A DNA stretch of 22,361 bases from UMGS1470 sp051889215 (GCA_051889215.1 JBJFDC010000005.1:1-22361), one strand, 5' to 3'; shown: positions 5,425-13,613, numbered from the stretch's first letter. The notes: generated from the letters alone by a model not told the origin. Program-made: numbers and translations.

Positions 5425-6765
5425 GTGGAGAGACTAAGCACATCAAAAAAAATTGGTTATGGTTTTGGAAATCTTGGTTTTAGCGCGGTTTCTCAAACCA
5501 TTTCAACCTTGCTTATGTTTTTTGGAACAAGTGTTGCGGGAATTCCCGGAACACTTGTTGGTCTTTGTGTGGCAATCGGCACAGTTTGGGACGCGGTCAC
5601 CGACCCCATTGTGGGCTTTATTTCAGATGGCTCCTCAAACTATGGAATGGGACGGCGAGAACGCTATATCCTTGTCGCAAGTTTTTTTATGGCGTTAAGC
5701 AACATGCTCATTTGGTGCTTGCCGCTCAATCTTGGAAATTGGCAAAAATTTTCTTGGCTTCTTGTTGCTCTTCTCATCTATGAAACAGCGGAAACTTTTT
5801 TTGCAACGCCCTATTCCGCCCTCGGCTATGAGATGACAAACGACAAATATGACTCAACGTCAATTCAAGCAGCAAAATCGGTTTTTAGTCTCATTGGCAT
5901 GATATTGCCATCAATCCTCATGATTATTTTTATGGAAAAAACAACTGAAAGGATTGGTTATATAAAAATCGGTTTGTGCACTTCAATACTTATTATTGTC
6001 ACAACCTTAATTTGTGTGCTTACTCTAAATCGCAAAAATAAAAAATTGATATTAAATTATCCGATTTTTCAGAAAAGACAGTCTGTTTGGACTGCTTTTT
6101 CCGTGTTTTTTGACTTTTTCAGAAACAAAAGATATTGCGCAATGATTGTTGGATATTCGATTTCCACTCTCGCAACAGCCATGCTGACATCGCTTGGTCT
6201 TCACGTTTTCACATATTCATTTCACTTCACTTCTTCTCAAATTTCCATTCTCTTGTTGTGCTTGCTTATAGGCGCAATATTTGCTCAATTATTTATTTCA
6301 AAAATAGCATTCAAAAAAGGAAAAATAAACACTTTGATTTTGTTTATTTCAATAATAATTTTGGGCGTTGGCTTTTTGTCTGTGCTATTTTTGGTTCGAA
6401 CATTTTTGACATCTGTCATAAACTTTTATATCTGCATTCCACTTGTTCTCATTTGCGGGTTTGGTTCAGGCGCATTATATAGTCTTCCGTTTTCCATCTT
6501 TTCAGATATTATTTCAGAAGAAAACGCAGCGAACAACACAAATCAAACGGCAACATTTTCTGGCGTGATGACATTTGTGTTCAAGATTTCAAACGCACTC
6601 TCACTTTTCCTCATCGGACTGATTTTGGATATTATCCATTTTGATAGTTCCGAGCCCGTCCAAGCCCTCAAGGTCCAAAACTCACTCGGCATAATTCTCA
6701 TCGTGGGTGTGGCGCTTTCACTTGCTTTGTCAATAAGTTTTTTTTCACATTATGAAAAGAAATAA
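5425..6765 (+). CDS. GPH-family (MelB-like) sugar:cation symporter
   Basis: 446-residue integral membrane protein of the glycoside-pentoside-hexuronide:cation symporter family, with about 12 hydrophobic segments. The N-terminus LSTSKKIGYGFGNLGF and the block WDAVTDPIVGFISD at 55-68 followed by GRRERY at 76-81 are the family hallmarks; the WDA..DP aspartates contribute to the cation site in MelB. The substrate cannot be told from sequence. The start is GTG at 5425, chosen because it gives the family N-terminus. No ribosome binding site precedes it; the only GGAG lies just inside the gene. It may depend on transcription from the rubrerythrin gene, or on TATATT at about 5399-5404. It ends at the shared terminator at 6795-6824. 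Confidence 0.9.
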   Translation: MERLSTSKKIGYGFGNLGFSAVSQTISTLLMFFGTSVAGIPGTLVGLCVAIGTVWDAVTDPIVGFISDGSSNYGMGRRERYILVASFFMALSNMLIWCLPLNLGNWQKFSWLLVALLIYETAETFFATPYSALGYEMTNDKYDSTSIQAAKSVFSLIGMILPSILMIIFMEKTTERIGYIKIGLCTSILIIVTTLICVLTLNRKNKKLILNYPIFQKRQSVWTAFSVFFDFFRNKRYCAMIVGYSISTLATAMLTSLGLHVFTYSFHFTSSQISILLLCLLIGAIFAQLFISKIAFKKGKINTLILFISIIILGVGFLSVLFLVRTFLTSVINFYICIPLVLICGFGSGALYSLPFSIFSDIISEENAANNTNQTATFSGVMTFVFKISNALSLFLIGLILDIIHFDSSEPVQALKVQNSLGIILIVGVALSLALSISFFSHYEKK

Positions 6766-6794
6766 CCGCATATCCAATTATTCAAATTTAAAAT

Positions 6795-6824
6795 AAAAAA
6801 ACAAGGCAAAAACCTTGTTTTTTT
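6795..6824. terminator. Bidirectional terminator, transporter gene / ribosomal cluster
   Basis: ACAAGG at 6801-6806 pairs with CCTTGT at 6813-6818 across a 6-nt loop, flanked by a run of seven A and a run of seven T that extend the stem. It can end transcription from both sides: the symporter gene (plus) and rplQ at the end of the ribosomal cluster (minus). Confidence 0.88.
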
Positions 6825-6831
6825 GAATTTA

Positions 6832-7341
6832 TTAAAGAATTTCAATCAAGCCCATTTCTGCAGCATCACCACGACGTGCGCCAAGTTTGAGAACTCTTGT
6901 ATATCCGCCAGCGCAATTCTTTTCTTTGTTGCGAGCAGCGAATTTTGGAGCATAAACATTAAAGATTTTTTCAATCAATGGGTGGTTGATATCTTTTGTT
7001 TTTGCTTTGAATGCTGCAAGAGTTTCTTTTTCGCCACGAACTTCTTGAAGGTCATAAAGTTCTGACATGATTTTTCTTCTTGCTGCAAGTTTCTTTGGAC
7101 CATCGTTTGTGACATTTGTGACAACTTTTACGCCGTTTTTGTCAGTGATTTGCTTTGAAACAGTGACGACATCTTCATATGTGTTGATTGCAAGAGTGAT
7201 GATTTTTTCAGCCATGCTTTGAACTGATTTGCACTTTGCATAAGTTGTCTCAAGTTTTCCATTCCAAAGAAGATATGACACTTGATTTCTCATAACAGCC
7301 ATTCTTTCTTTTGTTGGTCTTCCCAATTTTTCGTTTGCCAT
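6832..7341 (-). CDS. rplQ: 50S ribosomal protein L17, long form
   Basis: 169 residues against about 117-130 in E. coli and Bacillus. The N-terminal KLGRPTKERMAVMRN and C-terminal GGYTRVLKLGARRGDAAEMGLIEIL ends are canonical L17. The extra length lies in the middle, about residues 53-115, including NDGPKKLAARRKIMSELYDLQE. From memory, the long L17 of Clostridia has the same insertion, which supports the taxonomic placement. L17 sits near the peptide exit tunnel. It is the last gene of the cluster, 11 nt after rpoA, and is followed by a bidirectional terminator. Confidence 0.97.
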   Translation of the reverse strand: MANEKLGRPTKERMAVMRNQVSYLLWNGKLETTYAKCKSVQSMAEKIITLAINTYEDVVTVSKQITDKNGVKVVTNVTNDGPKKLAARRKIMSELYDLQEVRGEKETLAAFKAKTKDINHPLIEKIFNVYAPKFAARNKEKNCAGGYTRVLKLGARRGDAAEMGLIEIL

Positions 7342-7352
7342 ATTAACTCCTT

Positions 7353-8306
7353 TTAATCTTCATCGTTTCTGAGTGACAAGCCATAGGACTCAAGTTTGTT
7401 AACAACTTCGTCAATTGATTTAAGTCCGAGGTTGCGAACTTTGAGCATGTCATTCTTTGATTTTTTAATCAAATCTTCAACTGTGTTGATATTTGCGCGT
7501 TTAAGACAATTATAAGAACGGACAGAGAGATCCATTTCTTCAATTGGCATTTCAAGAACTTTAACTTGTTTGTCGTTGTCTTTGCTGATGAGGATATCCA
7601 TTCCAGCCATTGCTTCACAAAGGTCAACAAAGAGTGACAAGTGGTCTTGAATAATTTTTGCTGACAAACTCAAGATTTCTCTTGCTGATGTTGTTCCATT
7701 TGTTTCAATTTCAAGAACAAGTTTGTCATAATCCATTTTTTGACCAACACGAGTTTTCTCAACTGTGTAGTTTACCTTTTTAACAGGTGAATACAAGGAG
7801 TCAATCGCAATATAGTCAACGTCATCAAATCTTTCTTTGTTTTCTGAATTAGGAACATAACCTCTTCCTCTTGCAATCATGACGTCAAGTTCGAACTTAA
7901 CATTTTCTTCGATTGTGCAAATATAGAGGTCTGGATTAAGAATTTCGATTTGATCATTTGCTTCAAAGTCAGCAGCAGTCACTGCGCCGGCCTTGTTCTT
8001 TCTGAGGTGCAAAACTGTCATGAAATCATTGTCGGTTGAACTTGATTTAACAGCAAGTCCTTTGATGTTAAGAACAATGTCGACAACATCTTCTGTCACA
8101 CCATAAACTGTTGAAAATTCATGTTGAACACCATTAATTCTGATTGCGATTGGTGCAGCACCTGGAAGAGATGAAAGCAATGTGCGACGGAGTGCATTTC
8201 CAAGAGTGATGCCGAATCCTTTTTCAAGTGGTTCAACGGTAAATCTTGCAAAACTGCCGTTGTCAGCTTCCTCACAAGTGATTTTTGGTTTTTCAATTTC
8301 CATCAT
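7353..8306 (-). CDS. rpoA: RNA polymerase alpha subunit
   Basis: 317 residues, normal length. The N-terminal domain (about 1-230), which dimerises and nucleates polymerase assembly, includes EPLEKGFGITLGNALRRTLLSSLPG. The C-terminal domain (about 245-310) keeps the paired helix-hairpin-helix region VRSYNCLKRANINTVEDL and VRNLGLKSIDEV, which contacts upstream promoter DNA and activators. GGAGGG precedes the first of two adjacent ATG codons (8306 and 8303); the first has the better spacing. It lies 16 nt after rpsD, as in the alpha operon of most bacteria. Confidence 0.98.
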   Translation of the reverse strand: MMEIEKPKITCEEADNGSFARFTVEPLEKGFGITLGNALRRTLLSSLPGAAPIAIRINGVQHEFSTVYGVTEDVVDIVLNIKGLAVKSSSTDNDFMTVLHLRKNKAGAVTAADFEANDQIEILNPDLYICTIEENVKFELDVMIARGRGYVPNSENKERFDDVDYIAIDSLYSPVKKVNYTVEKTRVGQKMDYDKLVLEIETNGTTSAREILSLSAKIIQDHLSLFVDLCEAMAGMDILISKDNDKQVKVLEMPIEEMDLSVRSYNCLKRANINTVEDLIKKSKNDMLKVRNLGLKSIDEVVNKLESYGLSLRNDED

Positions 8307-8322
8307 ATCAAAATCCCTCCTA

Positions 8323-8943
8323 TTATCTTGAATAATGTTCGATGATCAAACTTTCTTCGATTGTCAAGTCGATGTCATCTCTTTGTGGCAATGCCAAAAT
8401 TTTTCCTTTGAGTTCATCGCTATTGAATTCAAGCCATTTTGGCATAACAATTTTCATACCTTTGAGTTGTTTGAACATTTCAAGATCTTTCTTGCTTTCC
8501 TTCACAGCGATTTCGTCGCCAACTTTGACGCTATATGAAGGAATGTTAACGCGTTTTCCGTTGACTGTGATATGTCCATGGTTAACGATTTGACGGCATT
8601 CACTTCTGCTTGAACCGATACCCATACGATAAACAACGTTGTCAAGTCTTCTTTCAATGAGAGAAAGCATGTTGTCGCCTGTGACGCCTTTCATTCTTTC
8701 TGCTTCTTCATAGTATTTTCTGAATTGTTTTTCCAAGATTCCGTATGCTTTTTTAACTTTTTGTTTTTCACGAAGTTGAAGTCCATATTCTGTGACTCTC
8801 TTTCTTGAAGCGCCATGTTGTCCAGGAAGAACAGGTCTTCTTTCCATAGCACATTTTTTTGTGGTGCATCTTTCACCCTTCAAGAACAATTTGCAACCTT
8901 CGCGTCTGCATTCACGGCAATCTGCTCCGATTAATTTTGCCAT
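8323..8943 (-). CDS. rpsD: 30S ribosomal protein S4, zinc form
   Basis: 206 residues. Binds 16S rRNA early in small-subunit assembly. The N-terminus has four cysteines, Cys9, Cys12, Cys26 and Cys31, in the zinc-binding C+ pattern, with an extra Cys17. An S4 RNA-binding domain follows at about 96-160 (RLDNVVYRMGIGSSRSECRQ). S4 is the autogenous regulator of the alpha operon in E. coli and of rpsD in Bacillus. Here rpsD lies inside the cluster, third gene after the long rpmJ-rpsM gap. Confidence 0.98.
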   Translation of the reverse strand: MAKLIGADCRECRREGCKLFLKGERCTTKKCAMERRPVLPGQHGASRKRVTEYGLQLREKQKVKKAYGILEKQFRKYYEEAERMKGVTGDNMLSLIERRLDNVVYRMGIGSSRSECRQIVNHGHITVNGKRVNIPSYSVKVGDEIAVKESKKDLEMFKQLKGMKIVMPKWLEFNSDELKGKILALPQRDDIDLTIEESLIIEHYSR

Positions 8944-8958
8944 ATTTTTATCTCCTTA

Positions 8959-9348
8959 TTAAACTCTTCTAACTTTTGGAGGTCTGCAACCGTTGTGAGC
9001 GATTGGCGAAACGTCCTTTATGAGTGTGACATCAATGTCGCAGTTTCCAAGTGCGCGGATTGCTGATTCTCTTCCGCCGCCTGGGCCTTTGACATAAACT
9101 TCAACACTTTTGATTCCGTGTTCTTTTGCAACTTTTGCAGCATCTTCAAGGTTTTGTTGAGCAGCAAATGGTGTGCTTTTCTTTGAACCACGAAGACCGA
9201 GTTTACCCGAACTTGACCAAGATAGAACATTGCCTTGGCAGTCGGTAAATGTCACGATTGTGTTATTAAAAGATGCTTTGATGTGAACTTGACCTTTGTC
9301 AATGTTCTTGCTAACTCTTTTCTTTCTTGTCTGTTTTGTAGCAGCCAT
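8959..9348 (-). CDS. rpsK: 30S ribosomal protein S11
   Basis: 129 residues, typical length, platform protein of the small subunit near the mRNA exit. Canonical blocks are SFNNTIVTFTDCQGN, the GPGGGRESAIRAL stretch and the C-terminal AHNGCRPPKVRRV, which contains the Asn-Gly that becomes isoaspartate in some bacteria. It lies 11 nt after rpsM and 15 nt before rpsD, with its own ribosome binding site. Confidence 0.98.
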   Translation of the reverse strand: MAATKQTRKKRVSKNIDKGQVHIKASFNNTIVTFTDCQGNVLSWSSSGKLGLRGSKKSTPFAAQQNLEDAAKVAKEHGIKSVEVYVKGPGGGRESAIRALGNCDIDVTLIKDVSPIAHNGCRPPKVRRV

Positions 9349-9359
9349 ATTATTTCTCC

Positions 9360-9737
9360 TTATTTACCTTTTACTGAACTCTTTGCAACGATTCTTCTTG
9401 GACCTTTGCGTGTTCTTGAGTTTGTTCTTGTGTTTTGACCTCTAACTGGAAGTCCTTTTCTGTGACGAACGCCACGGAAAGTTCCAATTTCCGAGAGTCT
9501 TTTGATGTTGAGTGAAACTTCTTTTCTGAGTTCTCCTTCAACAACAACATTTTTTTCAATGTAGTTACGTAGTTTTGCGACATCGTTTTCATCAAGATCT
9601 TTCACTCTGATGTCAGGATTGATTCCTGTTTCAGCCAAAATCTTGTTTGATGTGACACGGCCAATTCCATAAATGTATGTTAAGCCGATCTCAACTCTTT
9701 TGTCGTTTGGCAAATCCACGCCAGCAATTCTTGCCAT
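9360..9737 (-). CDS. rpsM: 30S ribosomal protein S13
   Basis: 125 residues, located in the head of the small subunit where it contacts S19 and the large subunit. The N-terminus MARIAGVDLPNDKRVEIGLTYIYGIG with a helix-two-turn-helix core and the basic tail with RHRKGLPVRGQ and TRKGPRR are diagnostic. The ribosome binding site CGGAGGA is strong. It is the first gene after the only long gap in the ribosomal cluster, the position where the alpha operon starts in E. coli. Confidence 0.98.
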   Translation of the reverse strand: MARIAGVDLPNDKRVEIGLTYIYGIGRVTSNKILAETGINPDIRVKDLDENDVAKLRNYIEKNVVVEGELRKEVSLNIKRLSEIGTFRGVRHRKGLPVRGQNTRTNSRTRKGPRRIVAKSSVKGK

Positions 9738-9807
9738 ATATTCCTCCGTTTTTGTTTTTGTTTGTTTTTAATATATTTTGACGCATCAGAGAAGTGGTTT
9801 TTAAAAC

Positions 9808-9838
9808 AAAAAACTCACCCAGCCGCCCCTGCTGCGAG
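9808..9838 (-). terminator. Hairpin plus T-run in the rpmJ-rpsM gap (attenuator or leader element)
   Basis: On the minus strand CTCGCAGC, loop AGGGGCG and GCTGGGTGAG form a GC-rich stem with a two-G bulge, followed by six T (9813-9808); an A-run 5' of the stem can extend it. This is intrinsic-terminator form, in the 111-nt gap between rpmJ and rpsM. Since rpsM to rplQ must still be expressed, it is either a partial terminator or attenuator, or it ends the upstream transcript before a promoter I cannot place with confidence (TATATT lies near 9770). The rest of the gap is A/T-rich with no ORF. Confidence 0.5.
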
Positions 9839-9848
9839 ATTTTTCAAA

Positions 9849-9965
9849 TTAACCTTGAACTTGTTTGTGGCTTTTGTCTTTTGAGCAAATAACCATAACT
9901 CTTCCTTCGCGTTTGATTACTTTGCATCCATTGCATCTTGGTTTAACAGAAGCTGAAACTTTCAT
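9849..9965 (-). CDS. rpmJ: 50S ribosomal protein L36, zinc form
   Basis: 38 residues. MKVSASVKPRCNGCKVIKRE opens the standard L36 fold, and Cys11, Cys14, Cys27 and His33 give the zinc-binding C+ form. It is one residue longer than the usual 37, owing to an insertion in the CSKDKSHK segment. AAAGGAGAAA precedes the start. It follows infA by 13 nt, the normal order, and is the last gene before the long gap with the hairpin. Confidence 0.97.
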   Translation of the reverse strand: MKVSASVKPRCNGCKVIKREGRVMVICSKDKSHKQVQG

Positions 9966-9978
9966 AATTTTTCTCCTT

Positions 9979-10200
9979 TTATGCTTTGTCACGCCATGTG
10001 ATTCTTCCTTTTGACAAGTCGTATGGACTCATTTCAATTCGGACTTTATCACCGGCAAATATTTTGATGTAGTGAAGTCTGAGTTTTCCAGAAATGTAAG
10101 CAGTGATGAGATGCCCATTGGAAAGTCGGACTTTAAACGTCGTGTTTGGCAGAACTTCTTCCACCACCCCGTCAAATTCTATCACATCTTCTTTCGACAT
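9979..10200 (-). CDS. infA: Translation initiation factor IF-1
   Basis: 73 residues, essentially one S1/OB-fold domain. It occupies the A site of the small subunit during initiation and assists IF-2 and IF-3. MSKEDVIEFDGVVEEVLPNTTFKVRLSNG, the HYIKIFAGDKV block and SPYDLSKGRITWR are near-perfect family matches. It sits 12 nt after the KOW-domain gene and 13 nt before rpmJ. Confidence 0.98.
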   Translation of the reverse strand: MSKEDVIEFDGVVEEVLPNTTFKVRLSNGHLITAYISGKLRLHYIKIFAGDKVRIEMSPYDLSKGRITWRDKA

Positions 10201-10212
10201 ACAATCTCCTTT

Positions 10213-10482
10213 TTAAGAATTTTCAAATTTTTTTAAAATCTTTTTTATATAAGCGTTGCTGTCCACATCTTTCTGCGAGATTTTTAATTCAAAATCAACT
10301 TCATGTTGTCCCAAGGACAATATATGTTTGATTTTCTTTTTTTTGGGTGAAGTGATTGGTTTGTTTTTCCCATCGGCGAGTGCGACATAGTTTTTGTCGA
10401 TTACATCAACAACAACATAAAACGCGCCCATATCGTGACCTGCGGTCGAAACAACTAAATCTCCAATTCTAAATTCTTGCAT
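10213..10482 (-). CDS. KOW-domain RNA-binding protein (L14e-like)
   Basis: 89 residues. The N-terminus FRIGDLVVSTAGHDMGAFYVVVDV is a KOW motif as in the L14e/L6e/L27e group of RNA-binding proteins, followed by a basic patch PKKKKIKH and an acidic/basic C-terminal helix. A small KOW protein between map and infA is a known feature of Firmicutes (YbzG in Bacillus, from memory), probably acting on the ribosome or rRNA; its exact role is not established. It is 7 nt after map, so strongly coupled to the translation genes. The C-terminal half has no motif I recognise. Confidence 0.82.
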   Translation of the reverse strand: MQEFRIGDLVVSTAGHDMGAFYVVVDVIDKNYVALADGKNKPITSPKKKKIKHILSLGQHEVDFELKISQKDVDSNAYIKKILKKFENS

Positions 10483-10489
10483 AGACTCC

Positions 10490-11230
10490 TCAAAGTGTTA
10501 GAATTTCCACACCTGTTTGAGTGACAAGCACAGTGTTTTCATAGTGAGCAGCAGGAAGTCCATCTCTGGTTGAAACCGTCCAACCATCGCTCGCAAGCCA
10601 AATATCCTTCTTGCCCATATTTATCATGGGTTCAATCGCAAGACAACAATTTTCTTTGATTATTGGTCCAACTCCTGCCTTGCCATAGTTTGGAACGCAA
10701 GGGTCTTCGTGCATATTTTTGCCAATGCCGTGACCACAAAGTTCTCTAACAACTGAATACCCGTGACTTTCTGCACATTTTTGCACGGCTGATGAGATGT
10801 CACCAATTCTCATCCCCGCTTTGAGATTTTTTATTGCCTCAAAGAAACAATTTTCTGTCACGTCAATAAGTCGCTGTTTTTGTGGTGAAATTTTTCCCAC
10901 CCCAAAAGTTCTCGTCGCATCTCCACAATAACCTTTATATGAGGCCACGAGGTCGATGCTGACAATGTCGCCCTCTTGCAAAACTTGATTGCTTGGAATT
11001 CCGTGGACGACCACCTCGTTAACCGAAATGCAAGTTCCAGCGGGATATCCCTCATAACCTTTGCAAGGAAGCGTTGCTCCTTGATCCTCGATAAACTTGG
11101 AAATCTTTTGGTCAAGTTCAAGAGTTGTGATTCCTGGGCGCACCAAAGTTTTTGCATAATTTAGCGCATCTTTAACAATTCCTCCCGCCTTTCGCATCAA
11201 AACGATTTCTGCAGGTGTTTTTGTTGTCAT
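10490..11230 (-). CDS. map: Methionine aminopeptidase, type I
   Basis: 246 residues. Removes the initiator methionine from new proteins in a metal-dependent reaction. All catalytic residues are visible: His76 in VVVHGIPS, Asp93 and Asp104 in the SIDLVASYKGYCGDATRTF stretch, His167 in CGHGIG, His174, Glu200 in AIEPMI and Glu231 in HYENTV. No N-terminal zinc extension is present, so this is type Ia. Its ATG overlaps the adk stop by 4 nt (ATGA), indicating translational coupling. Confidence 0.98.
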   Translation of the reverse strand: MTTKTPAEIVLMRKAGGIVKDALNYAKTLVRPGITTLELDQKISKFIEDQGATLPCKGYEGYPAGTCISVNEVVVHGIPSNQVLQEGDIVSIDLVASYKGYCGDATRTFGVGKISPQKQRLIDVTENCFFEAIKNLKAGMRIGDISSAVQKCAESHGYSVVRELCGHGIGKNMHEDPCVPNYGKAGVGPIIKENCCLAIEPMINMGKKDIWLASDGWTVSTRDGLPAAHYENTVLVTQTGVEILTL

Positions 11231-11859
11231 TTCTCCTCCCCAAGTTCTAACGCTTGTTCAACAAGTTTCAAGGTTTCTTCGGGCGATTGATTGCCAGAAA
11301 TATCAAGAAGTTTGTTTTCTTTTCGAAAGCAGTCAACAATCGGCTTGGTTTCATTTTCATAAATGTCAAGGCGTTTTTTGATGCTTTCAAGATTGTCGTC
11401 CTTTCGGACTATAAGTTTTTCTCCACATTTTGAACAAATGTCAAGCGAGTATGTTCTTGTCGAGTAAACTTCTTTGCATTTTGGACATTGAATTCTTGAT
11501 GTGAGACGAGTTATGAGAACGTCGGTGTCCGCATCAAGAAAAATTGCTTTATCAATTTCAATGTGTCCTTTCATTGAATTGAATTGATTTATGGTTCTTG
11601 GAAAACCGTCGAGAATAAATCCTACTTTCGCGTCATCTTGTTCAAGACGATTTTCCACCATTTTTGTGATTAATTGGTCCGGAACAAACAAGCCGTTTTC
11701 AATAAGTTCTTTTGCGATTTTTCCAATTTCAGTTTGTTTCGTGATTTCATCTCGAAGAATATCTCCGGTTGAAACATGAAGCCAACCATATTTGGATTTA
11801 AGAAAACTTGCAAGTGTTCCTTTCCCGCTCCCTGGGGCACCAATCAAAACCAGTTTCAT
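11227..11859 (-). CDS. adk: Adenylate kinase, zinc-LID type
   Basis: 210 residues. Interconverts AMP plus ATP with two ADP. The P-loop GAPGSGKGT is at 7-15, the AMP-binding STGDILRDE at 30-38, and GFPRT at 85-89. The LID carries Cys125, Cys128, Cys142 and Cys145, the structural zinc site common in Gram-positive enzymes, followed by RKDDN. The gene starts 1 nt after secY stops and overlaps map by 4 nt, so the three are translated as a coupled set. Confidence 0.98.
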   Translation of the reverse strand: MKLVLIGAPGSGKGTLASFLKSKYGWLHVSTGDILRDEITKQTEIGKIAKELIENGLFVPDQLITKMVENRLEQDDAKVGFILDGFPRTINQFNSMKGHIEIDKAIFLDADTDVLITRLTSRIQCPKCKEVYSTRTYSLDICSKCGEKLIVRKDDNLESIKKRLDIYENETKPIVDCFRKENKLLDISGNQSPEETLKLVEQALELGEEK

Positions 11860-11860
11860 A

Positions 11861-13159
11861 TTACCTCAAAAATCCCCTATAGTTTTTCATGAGAAGTTGT
11901 GCATCAAGTTGTTTGTCAAATTCAAGCGCGCAAGAAACAACGATAAGAAGTCCTGTTGCACTGAATGCGTTGACGAGCGAACCCGATGTTCCCCAAATCC
12001 CTTTAAACACAAGGTTTGGAATAAGGGCTATAAACGCCAAGAATATTGCTCCGAAGAGTGTGATTCTGTTGTTTATTGTTTTTAGGTAGTCAGCGGTTGG
12101 TCTTCCCGGTCTGATTCCAGGAATAAATCCACCATTCTGTTGAATTTGTTTTGAGATGTCCTCTGGATTGAATGTGATTTGTGCGTAGAAGTATGAGAAG
12201 AACAAAATCAATATTGCAGTGAGCACAATGTTAATCCATGAACCAGCACCGAGCCATTCATTATACCAAGCCATCGCATTTGAGTTTGGCCAGAAAATGC
12301 TGATTATGAGTTGTGGGAATGTGAGAAGTGCTGATGCGAAAATGATTGGCATAACTCCACCAGCATTAACTCTGATTGGAATATGAGTGTTTTGTCCGCC
12401 ATACATTTTTCTGCCTTTGATTTGTTTTGCATATTGGACTGGAACTTTACGCTCCGACAAATCAACAAAAACGATAAGTCCAAATATAACAACCAATGCA
12501 ACTGCAAATATAACAAGGTCCCAAATAACCGTGATATCTGTCTTGATTTGTGAAATTGTTGCAAGGAGTGATGAACCTGCTGATGAGAGAATTCCAACAA
12601 AAATCAAAAGTGATAATCCGTTGCCGATTCCAAGGTCAGTGATTCTTTCTCCAAGCCAAACCGTGAACATTCCGCCAGCAATAAGAATGAATACAACGAT
12701 GGTTGCAGCGAGCCAAAGTGGTGCACCTTGCCACAAATATTCTGGTCTGATTGAATTTGAATAAGCAACAACAATTCCAACCGCTTGAGCGATTGACAGA
12801 ATCAATGCGCAGATTCTTGTATACATACTGATTTTTTTTCTTCCTTCTTCCCCTTGCTTGCCAAGTCTTTCAAGACTAGGAATTGCAACGGCAAGAAGTT
12901 GCATGATGATGGAAGCGTTGATATATGGTGTGACACCAAGAGCAAGGAATGCCCCGTTTGAAAGTGCACCACCACTAATTGAGTTCAAAAGTCCCAAAAA
13001 TGAGTTTGAACCACTGGTTGCGCTTGCGAATACCGATTTGTCAATCAATGGTATTGGAAGCATGGAACCAAGTCTAAAAACCAACAAAAGAACAAGAGTC
13101 AAAATTATTTTTCGTCTCACTTCTTTTATTTTGAATGCTTCTATCAACTTCTTAAACAT
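11861..13159 (-). CDS. secY: Protein translocase subunit SecY
   Basis: 432 residues with ten hydrophobic segments, the channel of the Sec translocon. Diagnostic stretches are LGVTPYINASIIMQLL in TM2, the SERKVPVQYAKQ cytosolic loop, INPGGVMP-like VNAGGVMPIIFA, and GFIPGIRPGRPTADYL near the C-terminal cytosolic loop. Its start codon overlaps the rplO stop by one base (TAATG), and it ends 1 nt before adk. It is the only integral membrane protein in the ribosomal block. Confidence 0.98.
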   Translation of the reverse strand: MFKKLIEAFKIKEVRRKIILTLVLLLVFRLGSMLPIPLIDKSVFASATSGSNSFLGLLNSISGGALSNGAFLALGVTPYINASIIMQLLAVAIPSLERLGKQGEEGRKKISMYTRICALILSIAQAVGIVVAYSNSIRPEYLWQGAPLWLAATIVVFILIAGGMFTVWLGERITDLGIGNGLSLLIFVGILSSAGSSLLATISQIKTDITVIWDLVIFAVALVVIFGLIVFVDLSERKVPVQYAKQIKGRKMYGGQNTHIPIRVNAGGVMPIIFASALLTFPQLIISIFWPNSNAMAWYNEWLGAGSWINIVLTAILILFFSYFYAQITFNPEDISKQIQQNGGFIPGIRPGRPTADYLKTINNRITLFGAIFLAFIALIPNLVFKGIWGTSGSLVNAFSATGLLIVVSCALEFDKQLDAQLLMKNYRGFLR

Positions 13160-13605
13160 TAAATCACCTCAACTTTGCCGCCGGCTTTTTCAATTTTTTC
13201 AACTGCTGAAGCTGTGAATTTGTTTGCTTTCACAACGAGTGGTTTTGTGAGTTCTCCGCCACCCAAAACTTTCAAGCCATATGGTTGCATTTTGCCAATA
13301 ACTCTTGTTTGATACAAAAGTTCAGCGGTGATAACTGTGTTCTCGTCAAAGAGGTCAAGGTCACCAACATTAACTGTTGCATAAACTTTATCAAAATTGT
13401 AGTTATTAAAACCTCTGATTGGAATGCGACGAATGAGTGGAAGTTGTCCGCCTTCAAATCCAGGTCTTACTCCCCCGCCTGAGCGAGCGTTTTGTCCTTT
13501 GTGTCCTGCGCCACTTGTTTTTCCAAGTCCGCTACCAATTCCACGACCGCGGCGGAATGATTTTGGTTTTGAATTAGGTGCTGGAGATAAATTTTGTAAT
13601 TCCAT
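13159..13605 (-). CDS. rplO: 50S ribosomal protein L15
   Basis: 148 residues. The basic glycine-rich N-terminal arm GRGIGSGLGKTSGAGHKGQ and SGGGVRPGFEGGQLPL, which threads into 23S rRNA, is intact, and the C-terminal globular domain ends VEKIEKAGGKVEVI. It follows rpmD by 8 nt and overlaps secY by one base, so secY translation is likely coupled to it. Confidence 0.98.
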   Translation of the reverse strand: MELQNLSPAPNSKPKSFRRGRGIGSGLGKTSGAGHKGQNARSGGGVRPGFEGGQLPLIRRIPIRGFNNYNFDKVYATVNVGDLDLFDENTVITAELLYQTRVIGKMQPYGLKVLGGGELTKPLVVKANKFTASAVEKIEKAGGKVEVI

Positions 13606-13613
13606 ATTTCCTC

